DNA from: Perlucidibaca piscinae DSM 21586
Lineage (GTDB): Bacteria > Pseudomonadota > Gammaproteobacteria > Pseudomonadales > Moraxellaceae
Length of the DNA: 31,394 nt
Direction of reading: 5' to 3'
Assembly (NCBI RefSeq): GCF_000420045.1
Contig: NZ_ATUE01000011.1
Coordinates: forward strand, 1 to 31,394
The notes below the pieces were generated by a model. It saw only the letters and a program-made list of their open reading frames with translations. It was not told the origin of the DNA and did no database searches. Shown here one piece after another: positions 16,783 through 24,921 of the stretch. Numbering within the stretch: the stretch's first letter is position 1; each line of letters begins with the position of its first letter. Made by a program: the position numbers and the translations under genes.

Positions 16783-17169
16783 TTACTCGGCGTCGACGGC
16801 CGGACCGGCGATCTGACGATCAACCAGTTCGACGTAAGCCATCGGCGCGTTGTCGCCCGGACGATTGCCGGCCTTCAGGATGCGCAGATAGCCACCGTTG
16901 CGCTCCTTGTAGCGCGGGCCCAGGACCGTGAACAGCTTGCCCACGATTTCCTTGGAACGCGTACGCGAGAACGCGAGACGACGGTTGGCAACGCTGTCGA
17001 TCTTGGCGAGCGTGATCAGCGGCTCTGCCACGCGACGAAGTTCCTTCGCCTTGGGCACAGTCGTGCGAATCAGCTCATGCTCGAACAGCGAGATGGCCAT
17101 GTTCTGGAACATGGCTTTGCGATGGCTGCTGTTGCGGCCCAGTTTTACACCACTCAGACGATGACGCAT
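16783..17169 (-). CDS. rplQ: Large-subunit ribosomal protein bL17
   Basis: A 128-residue L17, the last gene of the alpha operon. The N-terminus MRHRLSGVKLGRNSSHRKAM is diagnostic, followed by the NMAISLFEHELIRTT helix and a GNRPGDNAPMAYVELVDR C-terminal block. It binds near the tunnel exit side of 23S rRNA. Slightly longer than some L17 owing to an acidic/alanine tail (IAGPAVDAE). It follows rpoA by 31 bases and ends before the shared terminator. Confidence 0.98.
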   Translation of the reverse strand: MRHRLSGVKLGRNSSHRKAMFQNMAISLFEHELIRTTVPKAKELRRVAEPLITLAKIDSVANRRLAFSRTRSKEIVGKLFTVLGPRYKERNGGYLRILKAGNRPGDNAPMAYVELVDRQIAGPAVDAE

Positions 17170-17200
17170 GGCAGTTTTCCTACACTAATACAGTTGCCGA

Positions 17201-18205
17201 TCAACGACCGCGAAAATTCAGGCGGTCGTCGTTGCGGAGGCTGGCCGGTGGCCAGTTGTCCAGGCGCATGCCCAGGGAAAGACCCTTGGAGGCCAGGACA
17301 TCCTTGATTTCAGTCAGCGACTTCTTGCCCAGGTTCGGCGTCTTCAGCAGTTCCACTTCGGTGCGCTGGACCAGGTCACCGATGTAGTAGATGTTTTCTG
17401 CCTTCAGACAGTTGGCCGAACGGACCGTCAGTTCGAGATCATCCACCGGACGCAGCAGGATGGGATCGACATCACTGCCTTGCTGCGGAATCACGGACGG
17501 GCTGTCGGTCTCGAGATCGACGAACACCGAGATCTGCTGCTGCAGAACCGTGGCAGCGCGACGGATCGCTTCTTCTGCCTCGATGGTGCCGTTGGTTTCG
17601 AGATCGATGACCAGCTTGTCGAGGTCGGTGCGCTGTTCGACACGCGCATTTTCCACGACATAGGCGACACGACGGATCGGGCTGAACGAGGCATCCAGCA
17701 GCAGACGGCCGATGGGACGGGTGTCCTCGTCGTCGTAGCGGCTGTCAGCCGGCTCGTAGCCGCGACCACGGGCGACACGCAGCTTCATTTTCAGATGCGC
17801 GTTGTTGCCAAGCGTGGCGATCACGTGATCCGGATTGACCACTTCCACATTGTGCGGCAGCGACAGATGGGCGGCAGTGACCACGGCAGGGCCAGTGACA
17901 TCCAGCGCCAGCACGGCTTCCTGCTGCTCGAACAGCTTCAGGGCCAGGCCCTTCAGATTGAGCAGGATCTCGATGACGTCTTCCTGCACGCCTTCGATGG
18001 CACTGTATTCGTGCTCAACGCCGTCGATTTCGACATCGACAACGGCTGCACCCGGCATCGAGGACAACAGGATGCGGCGCAGCGCGTTGCCGAGGGTGTG
18101 ACCGAAACCGCGTTCCAGCGGCTCCAGCACGACCTTGGCACGCGTGGCACTGACGGCCTGCACAGCAATGCTGCGCGGCGTCAGAAACTCATTGACCTGT
18201 GACAT
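17201..18205 (-). CDS. rpoA: RNA polymerase alpha subunit
   Basis: A 334-residue alpha subunit. The N-terminal domain (about 1-235), with FGHTLGNALRRILLSSMPG, forms the dimer on which beta and beta' assemble; the C-terminal domain (about 250-334), with LTVRSANCLKAENIYYIGDL, touches UP elements and activators through the RSANCLKAE helix. The ATG at 18205 is preceded by GAGGGTG at a good distance and gives the usual start MSQVNEFLTPR; TTG and GTG codons a few residues upstream in the same frame are less likely. It lies between rpsD and rplQ as in the standard alpha operon. Confidence 0.98.
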   Translation of the reverse strand: MSQVNEFLTPRSIAVQAVSATRAKVVLEPLERGFGHTLGNALRRILLSSMPGAAVVDVEIDGVEHEYSAIEGVQEDVIEILLNLKGLALKLFEQQEAVLALDVTGPAVVTAAHLSLPHNVEVVNPDHVIATLGNNAHLKMKLRVARGRGYEPADSRYDDEDTRPIGRLLLDASFSPIRRVAYVVENARVEQRTDLDKLVIDLETNGTIEAEEAIRRAATVLQQQISVFVDLETDSPSVIPQQGSDVDPILLRPVDDLELTVRSANCLKAENIYYIGDLVQRTEVELLKTPNLGKKSLTEIKDVLASKGLSLGMRLDNWPPASLRNDDRLNFRGR

Positions 18206-18228
18206 GGATGACACCCTCAATCAAGCGA

Positions 18229-18852
18229 TTACTTGGAATAGAGTTCAACGATCAGGTTTTCGTTGATTTCCGAGGACAGATCAGAACGCTCCGGACGAGC
18301 CTTGAAAGTCCCTTCCAGCTTGCTGGTATCAACCGACAGCCAGGCCGGCACGCCACGCTGACCAGCCAGTTCCAGCGCGTTCTTCACGCGCAGCTGGTTG
18401 CGAGCCTTTTCATGCACGGAGATCACGTCGCCCGGGGCCACCTGGATCGAGGCGACGTTGACACGAACGCCGTTGACCAGAATGGCACGGTGGCTGACCA
18501 GCTGACGTGCTTCGGAGCGCGTAGCACCGAAACCCATGCGGTAGACCACGTTGTCGAGACGCGATTCGAGCAGTTGCAGCAGGTTCTCGCCGGTCGCGCC
18601 CTTGAGACGGGCAGCTTCCTTGTAGTAGTTGCTGAACTGACGCTCGAGCACGCCGTAAATGCGGCGCACCTTCATCTTTTCACGGTGCTGCGTGCCGTAG
18701 TCAGACTGGCGACCCTTGCGGGAGGCGCCATGCTGGCCGGGCGGGGTGTCAGCCTTGCACTTGGTATCCAGGGCGCGGACGCCGCTCTTCAATTGAAGAT
18801 CGGTGCCTTCGCGACGGGAGAGCTTGCACTTGGGACCAATATAACGAGCCAT
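18229..18852 (-). CDS. rpsD: Small-subunit ribosomal protein uS4
   Basis: A 207-residue S4, which starts 30S assembly by binding the 5' domain of 16S rRNA and, in E. coli, represses translation of the alpha operon. MARYIGPKCKLSRREGTDL opens the protein; the S4 RNA-binding fold is seen around ESRLDNVVYRMGFGATRSEARQLVSH. Only Cys9 and Cys32 are present at the N-terminus, so it is the form without a zinc-binding cysteine cluster. A structured leader between rpmJ and rpsM is a possible target for its feedback. Confidence 0.98.
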   Translation of the reverse strand: MARYIGPKCKLSRREGTDLQLKSGVRALDTKCKADTPPGQHGASRKGRQSDYGTQHREKMKVRRIYGVLERQFSNYYKEAARLKGATGENLLQLLESRLDNVVYRMGFGATRSEARQLVSHRAILVNGVRVNVASIQVAPGDVISVHEKARNQLRVKNALELAGQRGVPAWLSVDTSKLEGTFKARPERSDLSSEINENLIVELYSK

Positions 18853-18867
18853 TTTCCCAGTCTCCTC

Positions 18868-19257
18868 TTACACGCGACGCTTTTTCGACGGACGGCATCC
18901 GTTGTGCGGAATCGGGGTCACGTCAGAAATGCTGTTGATTTTATAACCCACGGAGTTCAAGGCACGCACGGCAGACTCGCGGCCCGGGCCCGGCCCCTTC
19001 ACCAGCACGTCCAGGTTCTTCAGGCCGTATTCCTGAGCTGCCTTGCCGGCAACTTCAGCGGCAACCTGTGCTGCGAAAGGGGTGGACTTGCGGGAACCGC
19101 GGAAGCCCTGACCACCGGAGGTGGCCCAGGCCAGTGCATTACCTTGGCGATCGGTAATCGTCACAATGGTGTTATTAAAAGAAGCATGAATGTGCGCGAT
19201 GCCGTCGGAGACCTGTCTGGTCACCTTCTTGCGAGCGCGCGAGTTGTCCTTTGCCAT
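18868..19257 (-). CDS. rpsK: Small-subunit ribosomal protein uS11
   Basis: A 129-residue S11 of the 30S platform, near the mRNA exit. HIHASFNNTIVTITDRQGN, the SGGQGFRGSRKSTPFAAQ block and the C-terminal PHNGCRPSKKRRV are all characteristic. It lies 34 bases after rpsM and 15 bases before rpsD in the alpha operon. Confidence 0.98.
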   Translation of the reverse strand: MAKDNSRARKKVTRQVSDGIAHIHASFNNTIVTITDRQGNALAWATSGGQGFRGSRKSTPFAAQVAAEVAGKAAQEYGLKNLDVLVKGPGPGRESAVRALNSVGYKINSISDVTPIPHNGCRPSKKRRV

Positions 19258-19291
19258 CTTTTAGCTTCCGAGTTCGGCAGAATGAATGAAA

Positions 19292-19648
19292 TTATTTCTT
19301 GACGGCTTTGCGCGGGCCCTTGCGGGTACGAGCATTCGTCTTGGTGCGCTGACCACGGACCGGCAGGCCGCGACGGTGGCGCATGCCACGGTAGCAACCA
19401 AGGTCCATCAGACGCTTGATGTTCATGGACACTTCACGACGGAGGTCACCCTCAGTCGTCACCGTGGCCACTTGAGCACGGACCTGATCCAGCTGGGCAT
19501 CCGACAGTTCCTTGATCTTCGTTTCCGGCGCAATGCCAACGGCGGAGAGAATCTTCGCCGAGGTGGTGCGGCCGATACCGAAGATGTAGGTCAGGGAAAT
19601 GACCGCATGCTTGTTATCAGGAATGTTGACGCCGGCAATACGAGCCAT
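19292..19648 (-). CDS. rpsM: Small-subunit ribosomal protein uS13
   Basis: A 118-residue S13 from the head of the 30S subunit, where it contacts tRNA and the 50S side. MARIAGVNIPDNKHAVISLTYIFGIG at the start and GMRHRRGLPVRGQRTKTNARTRKG at the basic end are diagnostic. It is the first gene of the alpha block. The 104 bases before it hold a large hairpin structure, and a GGAG is present about 13 bases before the ATG. Confidence 0.98.
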   Translation of the reverse strand: MARIAGVNIPDNKHAVISLTYIFGIGRTTSAKILSAVGIAPETKIKELSDAQLDQVRAQVATVTTEGDLRREVSMNIKRLMDLGCYRGMRHRRGLPVRGQRTKTNARTRKGPRKAVKK

Positions 19649-19678
19649 TGACCTTTACTCCACTTTCTTCGTGTCAGA

Positions 19679-19743
19679 CCGGTTATTCGGCAAGGCGCGA
19701 AAGGCGCAAGAGTCTATCGACTCATCACGCCGAATGCAACCGG
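19679..19743 (-). promoter_or_regulatory. Structured leader before rpsM, candidate S4 autoregulatory RNA
   Basis: In the 104-base rpmJ-rpsM gap, 19679-19691 pairs with 19729-19743 over 13 base pairs with a 2-base bulge (19736-19737). Inside are two small hairpins: GCGC-GAAAG-GCGC (19695-19707) and GAGTC-TATC-GACTC (19710-19723), giving a three-way-junction shape in the mRNA. In E. coli the S4-binding alpha-operon pseudoknot lies in the same gap. The pairing is seen in the sequence; the S4 role is inferred from position. Confidence 0.55.
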
Positions 19744-19752
19744 GTACTGAGA

Positions 19753-19869
19753 TTAACCCTGGCGCTGCTTGTGGCGCGGTTCCGCGCTGCAAATGACACG
19801 CAGGCTTCCATTGCGGCGCACAATCTTGCAGCTGCCACAAATCTTTTTCACAGAGGCTTGAACTTTCAT
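19753..19869 (-). CDS. rpmJ: Large-subunit ribosomal protein bL36 (zinc form)
   Basis: A 38-residue protein read on the minus strand from ATG 19869 to TAA 19753-19755. It begins MKVQASVKKICGSCKIVRRN and ends with EPRHKQRQG. Cys11, Cys14, Cys27 and His33 form the zinc knuckle, so this is the zinc-binding form of L36. It binds 23S rRNA near the peptidyl transferase side. It sits 38 bases after secY, the usual end of the spc block. Confidence 0.96.
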   Translation of the reverse strand: MKVQASVKKICGSCKIVRRNGSLRVICSAEPRHKQRQG

Positions 19870-19907
19870 GGTTCACACTCCAACAAAAACTATCGAATGA
19901 AACGGCA

Positions 19908-21275
19908 TCAACGAATGGCGCCGGCCGGGCCGATGCCCTTCAGGTTGGCCTTCTTCATCAGCGAGTCGTACTGATGCGACATCAGATGCGACTGGACCTG
20001 GGTCATGAAGTCCATCACCACCACCACCACGATCAGCAGCGACGTACCACCCAGATAGAACGGCACGTTGAAGGTGACCTGCAGGATCATGGGGAGCAGA
20101 CACACTGCCGTGATGTACAGCGAGCCGATCAAGGTCAGACGCCCCATGACCGTGTCGATGTAGCGACTGGTCTGCTCACCGGGACGGATGCCGGGAATGT
20201 AGGCGCCAGACTTCTTCAGGTTGTCCGCCACGTCACGCGGGTTGAACACCAGCGCCGTGTAGAAGTAGCAGAAGAAGATGATCAGCAGCGCGAACAGCAG
20301 CAGATACAGCGGCTGGGCCGGAGCCAGCAGCAGCGAGATATCCTGCAGAACACGCTGCACGGCATTCGGATTCGGCGACTGCGCAAACCACTGACCCAGA
20401 CTGGCCGGGAACAGCAGCAGCGAGCTGGCGAAGATCGCGGGAATCACGCCGGCCATGTTCAGCTTCAGCGGCAGATGGCTCTGCTGCGCGGCAAACACCT
20501 TGCGGCCCTGCTGACGCTGGGCGTACTGCACGGTGATGCGACGCTGCGCACGCTCCATGAACACCACGGCACCCACCACGACGATGGCAAGCACGGCAAT
20601 GACCAGCAGCGCGATGACGCTGATCTCGCCCTGACGCGCCGACTCCATGGCCATGCCGATGGCACTTGGCATGCCCGCCACGATGCCGGCGAAGATCAGC
20701 ATGGAAATGCCGTTGCCGACACCACGCTCGGTGATCTGCTCGCCCAGCCACATCATGAACACGGCACCAGCCACCAGACTCACCACGGCAGGCACGTAGA
20801 AGGCAACGCCATCACTCAGGGTGATGCCCTGGGAGATGAGACCTGCCGACATGCCGATGGCCTGGACAAAGGCCAGGATCACGGTGCCGTAACGGGTGTA
20901 CTGGTTGATCTGGCGACGGCCTGCCTCGCCCTCCTTCTTCAGCGCTTCCAGCGACGGAATCACGGTCGCGGCCAGCTGCATGATGATGGAGGCCGAAATG
21001 TACGGCATGATGCCCAGCGCCAGGATCGACATGCGCTCCAGAGCGCCACCCGAGAACATGTTGAACAGACTCAGGATGGTGTCCTTGTTCTGGTCAAACA
21101 TCTCGGCGAGGCGCTGCGGATTGATGCCCGGAACCGGAATGTGCGCACCGAGGCGGAACACCAGCAGGGCAAACAGCAGGAAGCCGATGCGACGCCAAAG
21201 CTCGGACATGCCTTTGCGCATGCCGGGAGCTTGCAACATGTCACGTGCTTGCTGGGTGCTGCGGGCATTCGCCAT
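19908..21275 (-). CDS. secY: Protein translocase channel subunit SecY
   Basis: A 455-residue inner-membrane protein with ten predicted helices that forms the Sec channel with SecE and SecG. Recognisable parts are RIGFLLFALLVFRLGAHIPVPGI (helix 1 and the plug side), SALGIMPYISASIIMQL-like helix 2, KKEGEAGRRQINQYTRYGT (cytoplasmic loop), and the C-terminal loops VFNPRDVADNLKKSGAYIPGIRPG and MSHQYDSLMKKANLKG. Its start is 6 bases after the rplO stop in the spc block. Length is slightly above E. coli's 443. Confidence 0.98.
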   Translation of the reverse strand: MANARSTQQARDMLQAPGMRKGMSELWRRIGFLLFALLVFRLGAHIPVPGINPQRLAEMFDQNKDTILSLFNMFSGGALERMSILALGIMPYISASIIMQLAATVIPSLEALKKEGEAGRRQINQYTRYGTVILAFVQAIGMSAGLISQGITLSDGVAFYVPAVVSLVAGAVFMMWLGEQITERGVGNGISMLIFAGIVAGMPSAIGMAMESARQGEISVIALLVIAVLAIVVVGAVVFMERAQRRITVQYAQRQQGRKVFAAQQSHLPLKLNMAGVIPAIFASSLLLFPASLGQWFAQSPNPNAVQRVLQDISLLLAPAQPLYLLLFALLIIFFCYFYTALVFNPRDVADNLKKSGAYIPGIRPGEQTSRYIDTVMGRLTLIGSLYITAVCLLPMILQVTFNVPFYLGGTSLLIVVVVVMDFMTQVQSHLMSHQYDSLMKKANLKGIGPAGAIR

Positions 21276-21281
21276 GGGAGC

Positions 21282-21716
21282 TTATTCCTCTACCTTGCCA
21301 CCAGCGGCTTCGATGGCAGCGCGAGCACCCTTGGTGACCTTGACGCCGGTCACGGTGAGCGCACGGTCAACACCACCGGACAGCACCACGCGAGCGCGGG
21401 TCATGTCCTTGCGAACGATGTTGGCGGCCTTCAGGGTTTCCAGCGACACGACATCACCTTCCACCGACGCGATTTCGGACAGACGAACTTCAGCGGTCAC
21501 CTGCTGCTTGAGCGACGTGAAGCCGAACTTCGGCAGACGACGGTACAGGGGCATCTGGCCGCCTTCGAAGCCCGGGCGAACCTTGCCCTTGCCGCGAGAG
21601 GTCTGGCCCTTGACGCCGACGCCACCGGTCTTGCCGAGGCCGGAACCGATGCCGCGACCACGGCGCTTGGGAGCGTGGGTCGAGCCTTCGGCCGGCTGCA
21701 GATCATTCAGTAACAT
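21282..21716 (-). CDS. rplO: Large-subunit ribosomal protein uL15
   Basis: A 144-residue L15, a late-assembly 50S protein. The Gly/Arg/Lys-rich N-terminus GSTHAPKRRGRGIGSGLGKTGGVGVKGQTSR threads into 23S rRNA; FEGGQMPLYRRLPKFGF follows, and a globular C-terminal domain completes it. The ATG at 21716 lies two bases after the rpmD stop, so the two are coupled; secY follows after 6 bases. Confidence 0.98.
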   Translation of the reverse strand: MLLNDLQPAEGSTHAPKRRGRGIGSGLGKTGGVGVKGQTSRGKGKVRPGFEGGQMPLYRRLPKFGFTSLKQQVTAEVRLSEIASVEGDVVSLETLKAANIVRKDMTRARVVLSGGVDRALTVTGVKVTKGARAAIEAAGGKVEE

Positions 21717-21718
21717 GA

Positions 21719-21895
21719 TTACTTCTCCACCTTCACAAGGTAGTGAACCTTGTTGATCATGCCGCGGTTGGACGGGGTATCAACAACTTCCACCGTGTGA
21801 CCGATGCGGCGCAGACCCAGACCCTGCAAGCACAGCTTGTGGTTCTTGAGCTTGTGTGCGCTGGAGCGCACTTGCGTAACCTTGATGGTGCTCAT
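21719..21895 (-). CDS. rpmD: Large-subunit ribosomal protein uL30
   Basis: A 58-residue protein from ATG 21895 to TAA 21719-21721. It starts MSTIKVTQVRSSAHKLKNHK and has the L30 core GLGLRRIGHTVEVVDTPSNRGMI. It is the short bacterial L30 of the 50S subunit and fills the gap between rpsE (4 bases away) and rplO (2 bases away). Confidence 0.97.
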   Translation of the reverse strand: MSTIKVTQVRSSAHKLKNHKLCLQGLGLRRIGHTVEVVDTPSNRGMINKVHYLVKVEK

Positions 21896-21899
21896 CGCA

Positions 21900-22397
21900 T
21901 TACCCCAGGATTTCTTCGACGGTCAGGCCGCGCTTGGCAGCAACCTGTTCCGGCGTGGTCATCTTGGCCAGACCCTTGAACGTGGCATGCACCACGTTGT
22001 TGGCATTGGTCGAGCCGTAGCACTTGGCCAGCACGTTCTGGACACCAGCGACTTCGAGAACGGCGCGCATGGCACCGCCGGCGATGACGCCAGTACCTTC
22101 CGAGGCCGGCTGCATGTAGACGCGGGTGGCGCCATGCTGGCCGTTGATCGGGTGCTGCAGGGTGGAGCCGTTGAGCTCGACCTGGATCATGTTGCGACGG
22201 GCAGCTTCCAGAGCCTTCTGGATGGCAGCCGGCACTTCACGTGCCTTGCCGCGACCGAAACCGACGCGGCCGTTGCCGTCGCCAACCACGGTGAGTGCGG
22301 TGAAGGCAAAGATCTTGCCGCCCTTGACCGTCTTGGAAACGCGGTTGACTTCAACCAGCTTCTCGACGAAACCTTCGTTCTGTTCAAGCTTAGCCAT
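21900..22397 (-). CDS. rpsE: Small-subunit ribosomal protein uS5
   Basis: A 165-residue S5, which lies at the mRNA entry side of the 30S subunit and influences decoding accuracy. The S5 RNA-binding motif is seen as LVEVNRVSKTVKGGKIFAFTALTVVGDGNGRVGFG, followed by GKAREVPAAIQKA and the C-terminal GSTNANNVVHATFKGL. Spectinomycin-contact loop residues near VSKTVKGG look wild type. It lies 10 bases after rplR. Confidence 0.98.
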   Translation of the reverse strand: MAKLEQNEGFVEKLVEVNRVSKTVKGGKIFAFTALTVVGDGNGRVGFGRGKAREVPAAIQKALEAARRNMIQVELNGSTLQHPINGQHGATRVYMQPASEGTGVIAGGAMRAVLEVAGVQNVLAKCYGSTNANNVVHATFKGLAKMTTPEQVAAKRGLTVEEILG

Positions 22398-22407
22398 GAT
22401 TCAACCC

Positions 22408-22758
22408 TTAGAATTCCAAACCGGCTTCACGCGCGGCATCCGCCAGCGCCTTGATGCGACCGTGATACTTGAAGCCGGAACGGTCGAAGGCAACCTTCGA
22501 CAGACCAGCGGCCTTGGCGCGCTCGGCGATCAGGGCACCCACCTTCTTGGCGGCATCGACGTTGCCGGTCGAACCGTCACGCAGCGAGGCATCCAGGGTC
22601 GACGCCTGGGCCAGCACCTGCGAGCCATCGGCGGAGATGATCTGGGCGTACATGTGGCGCGGGGTACGGTTCACACACAGGCGAATGGCGCCTTGTGCAC
22701 GAATCTTCAGGCGCGTGGCGCGCGAACGACGCACACGAGCAACTTTCTTTTCGTTCAT
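22408..22758 (-). CDS. rplR: Large-subunit ribosomal protein uL18
   Basis: A 116-residue L18, which carries 5S rRNA into the 50S subunit with L5. MNEKKVARVRRSRATRLKIR opens it; RLCVNRTPRHMYAQIISADGSQVLAQAST and the C-terminal AFDRSGFKYHGRIKALADAAREAGLEF are characteristic. It lies between rplF and rpsE with short gaps of 17 and 10 bases. Confidence 0.98.
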   Translation of the reverse strand: MNEKKVARVRRSRATRLKIRAQGAIRLCVNRTPRHMYAQIISADGSQVLAQASTLDASLRDGSTGNVDAAKKVGALIAERAKAAGLSKVAFDRSGFKYHGRIKALADAAREAGLEF

Positions 22759-22775
22759 AGCGAGTCTCTACCCCG

Positions 22776-23309
22776 TTACTTCTTCTTGGCTTCCTTACGC
22801 AGGATGGTTTCATCCGCGTAACGAACACCCTTGCCCTTGTACGGCTCTGGCGGACGGTAGCCACGCACGTTGGCGGCCACCTGACCAAGCAGCTGCTTGT
22901 TCACCGACTTGAGAATGATTTCGGTCGGCGTCGGCGTTTCGGCCGTGACACCTTCCGGCAGCTCGTGGTCGATCGGGTGCGAGAAGCCGAGCGCGAGGTT
23001 GAGCACCTTGCCCTTGGCAGCAGCCTTGTAACCGACACCAACCAGTTGCAGCTTGCGCTCGAAGCCGGCAGAGACACCGATGACGAGATTGTTCATGACG
23101 GCACGGGCGGTACCGGTCTGCATCCAGGCAGCCTGCGAATCTTCACGCGGGCTGAGCTTGAGCTGATTGCCGTCCTGAGCCAGCGACACGAGATCATGCA
23201 GACGCGTGGTCAGCACACCCTTGGCGCCCTTGACCTGGATATCCTGGCCATTGATGGTCACTTCCACCCCAGCAGGGACGGTGACCGGCGATTTAGCAAC
23301 ACGAGACAT
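22776..23309 (-). CDS. rplF: Large-subunit ribosomal protein uL6
   Basis: A 177-residue L6 near the factor-binding site of the 50S subunit. Two related L6 folds are present: MSRVAKSPVTVPAGVEVTINGQDIQVKGAKG in the first and GYRPPEPYKGKGVRYADE in the C-terminal signature. The end is lysine-rich (RKEAKKK). It lies 12 bases after rpsH. Confidence 0.98.
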   Translation of the reverse strand: MSRVAKSPVTVPAGVEVTINGQDIQVKGAKGVLTTRLHDLVSLAQDGNQLKLSPREDSQAAWMQTGTARAVMNNLVIGVSAGFERKLQLVGVGYKAAAKGKVLNLALGFSHPIDHELPEGVTAETPTPTEIILKSVNKQLLGQVAANVRGYRPPEPYKGKGVRYADETILRKEAKKK

Positions 23310-23321
23310 GTTCAGGTCACC

Positions 23322-23714
23322 TTACGAAACGACAGCGATGACTTCGCCACCAACGCCAGCAGCACGTGCGGCGCGGTCGGTCATGATGCCCTTGTTGGTG
23401 GAGACAATCAGCACGCCCAGGCCTTGCTTGACGCGCGGCAGTTCGTCCTTGCCCTTGTAAATGCGCAGACCGGGACGGCTGACACGCTTGATCTCTTCGA
23501 TGACCGGCTTGCCTTCGAAATACTTGAGAGCAATGGTCAGCACCGGCTTGACATCAGCCGACACGTCGGCGGAGGCAATGTAGCCTTCGCTCTGCAGAAC
23601 CTTCGCCACCGACAGCTTCAGCTTGGACGACGGCATGCCCACGGTCGGCTTGCCGGCACGCTGGGCATTGCGGATGCGGGTCAGCATGTCCGCAACGGTA
23701 TCTTGCATACTCAT
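23322..23714 (-). CDS. rpsH: Small-subunit ribosomal protein uS8
   Basis: A 130-residue S8 that binds the central domain of 16S rRNA and, in E. coli, represses spc-operon translation. It begins MSMQDTVADMLTRIRNAQRAG and ends with the conserved ISTNKGIMTDRAARAAGVGGEVIAVV block. The first of two in-frame ATGs (23714) matches the E. coli start. It lies 12 bases after rpsN. Confidence 0.98.
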   Translation of the reverse strand: MSMQDTVADMLTRIRNAQRAGKPTVGMPSSKLKLSVAKVLQSEGYIASADVSADVKPVLTIALKYFEGKPVIEEIKRVSRPGLRIYKGKDELPRVKQGLGVLIVSTNKGIMTDRAARAAGVGGEVIAVVS

Positions 23715-23726
23715 TCTAGAATCCTC

Positions 23727-24032
23727 TTACCAGCTGGCCTTGACGACGCCAGGGACATCGCCACGCATCACGGCTTCACGCAGCTTGATACGGCCGAGGC
23801 CGAACTTGCGGAAATAGCCATGCGGACGACCAGTGATGCCGCAACGGTTGCGCAGACGCGACGGGCTGGAGTCACGCGGCAGCTCCTGCAGACGCAGGAT
23901 GGCTGCCCAGCGATCTTCTTCGCTGGCAGTCACGCTGGCGATGGTGGCCTTCAGCTCCGAACGCAGCTTGGCGTACTTCGCGACCAGCTTTTCGCGCTTG
24001 GCTTCGCGATTCAACATGCTCTTCTTAGCCAT
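23727..24032 (-). CDS. rpsN: Small-subunit ribosomal protein uS14 (long, zinc-free form)
   Basis: A 101-residue S14. It is the long proteobacterial form without the CxxC zinc pairs: the C-terminal core reads RLRNRCGITGRPHGYFRKFGLGRI with a single Cys. It sits in the 30S head. The gene lies 9 bases after rplE and 12 bases before rpsH. No second, zinc-binding S14 is present in the window. Confidence 0.98.
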   Translation of the reverse strand: MAKKSMLNREAKREKLVAKYAKLRSELKATIASVTASEEDRWAAILRLQELPRDSSPSRLRNRCGITGRPHGYFRKFGLGRIKLREAVMRGDVPGVVKASW

Positions 24033-24041
24033 GACTCAGCC

Positions 24042-24578
24042 TCACTTGAACGGGAACTGGAAGGCACGCAGCAGCGCGCGACCTTCTTCGTCGGTACGGG
24101 CCGACGTGGTGATGACGATGTCGAGGCCGCGCAGGCGGTCGATCTTGTCGTATTCGATTTCCGGGAACACGATCTGTTCCTTGATGCCGAGGCTGTAGTT
24201 GCCACGGCCATCGAAGGCCTTGGCACTGAAGCCGCGGAAGTCACGGATACGCGGGATCGTGATGCCGATCAGGCGATCCAGGAATTCGTACATCATGTCG
24301 CCGCGCAGGGTGACTTTGCAGCCGATGGGCCAGCCGTCGCGGATCTTGAAACCGGCGATGGACTTGCGGGTGAGCGTGACAACAGGCTTCTGACCAGAAA
24401 TCAGCTGCATATCGGTCACGGCGCCGTCGATAAGCTTCTTATCCTGGCTGGCACCGCCCACACCCATATTCAGAGTAATCTTCGTGATGCGAGGAATCTC
24501 CATCACATTCTTGAGACCCAGCTCCGCTTGCAGCTTCGGAGCGATCTCGTTCTTGTATACAGCTTTCAGTCTGGCCAT
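24042..24578 (-). CDS. rplE: Large-subunit ribosomal protein uL5
   Basis: A 178-residue L5, one less than E. coli's 179, which binds 5S rRNA and touches P-site tRNA. MARLKAVYKNEIAPKLQ opens it; GQKPVVTLTRKSIAGFKIRDGWPIGCKVTLRG and the C-terminal RGLDIVITTSARTDEEGRALL are family marks. The ATG at 24578 is preferred to a TTG three codons upstream. It lies 15 bases after rplX; the S8 regulatory site, if present, would be here, but I could not trace one. Confidence 0.98.
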   Translation of the reverse strand: MARLKAVYKNEIAPKLQAELGLKNVMEIPRITKITLNMGVGGASQDKKLIDGAVTDMQLISGQKPVVTLTRKSIAGFKIRDGWPIGCKVTLRGDMMYEFLDRLIGITIPRIRDFRGFSAKAFDGRGNYSLGIKEQIVFPEIEYDKIDRLRGLDIVITTSARTDEEGRALLRAFQFPFK

Positions 24579-24593
24579 CTCAACCAACCTACC

Positions 24594-24911
24594 TTACTTG
24601 ACGTCGACGACTTCGCCGGTGGACTTGAAGACGCGAACCTTCTCGCCATCTTCCAGCACCTTGTAGCCGACGCGGTCTGCCTTCTGGGTGGCCTGATTGA
24701 ACAGGGCCACATTGGAGATATCGAGGGACGCTTCGCGCTCCACAATACCGCCCTGCTCGCCACGATTCGGGTTCGGCTTGACGTGCTTCTTCACCAGGTT
24801 GACCCCGGCGACGACGACACGGCTTTCGAGCACGCTGACGACCTTGCCGCGCTTGCCCTTGTCCTTGCCCGCGATCACGACGACTTCGTCATCACGCTTG
24901 ATCTTTGCCAT
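24594..24911 (-). CDS. rplX: Large-subunit ribosomal protein uL24
   Basis: A 105-residue L24, an assembly-starting 50S protein near the tunnel exit. The KOW motif reads DEVVVIAGKDKGKRGKVV near the start, followed by VVAGVNLVKKHVKPNPN. The ATG at 24911 fits the usual MAKIK start; a GTG one codon earlier is less likely. It lies 10 bases after rplN. Confidence 0.98.
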   Translation of the reverse strand: MAKIKRDDEVVVIAGKDKGKRGKVVSVLESRVVVAGVNLVKKHVKPNPNRGEQGGIVEREASLDISNVALFNQATQKADRVGYKVLEDGEKVRVFKSTGEVVDVK

Positions 24912-24921
24912 CACTAGTTCC

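Noticed and set aside
20016..20030. CAC/ACC triplet run in secY
   Set aside because: It encodes a valine run within a membrane helix of SecY; ordinary codon repetition.
19974..24917. Long plus-strand open frames opposite secY, rplF and the spc genes
   Set aside because: Same antisense effect in highly expressed, codon-biased ribosomal genes; His/Gln/Asp-rich translations without homology.
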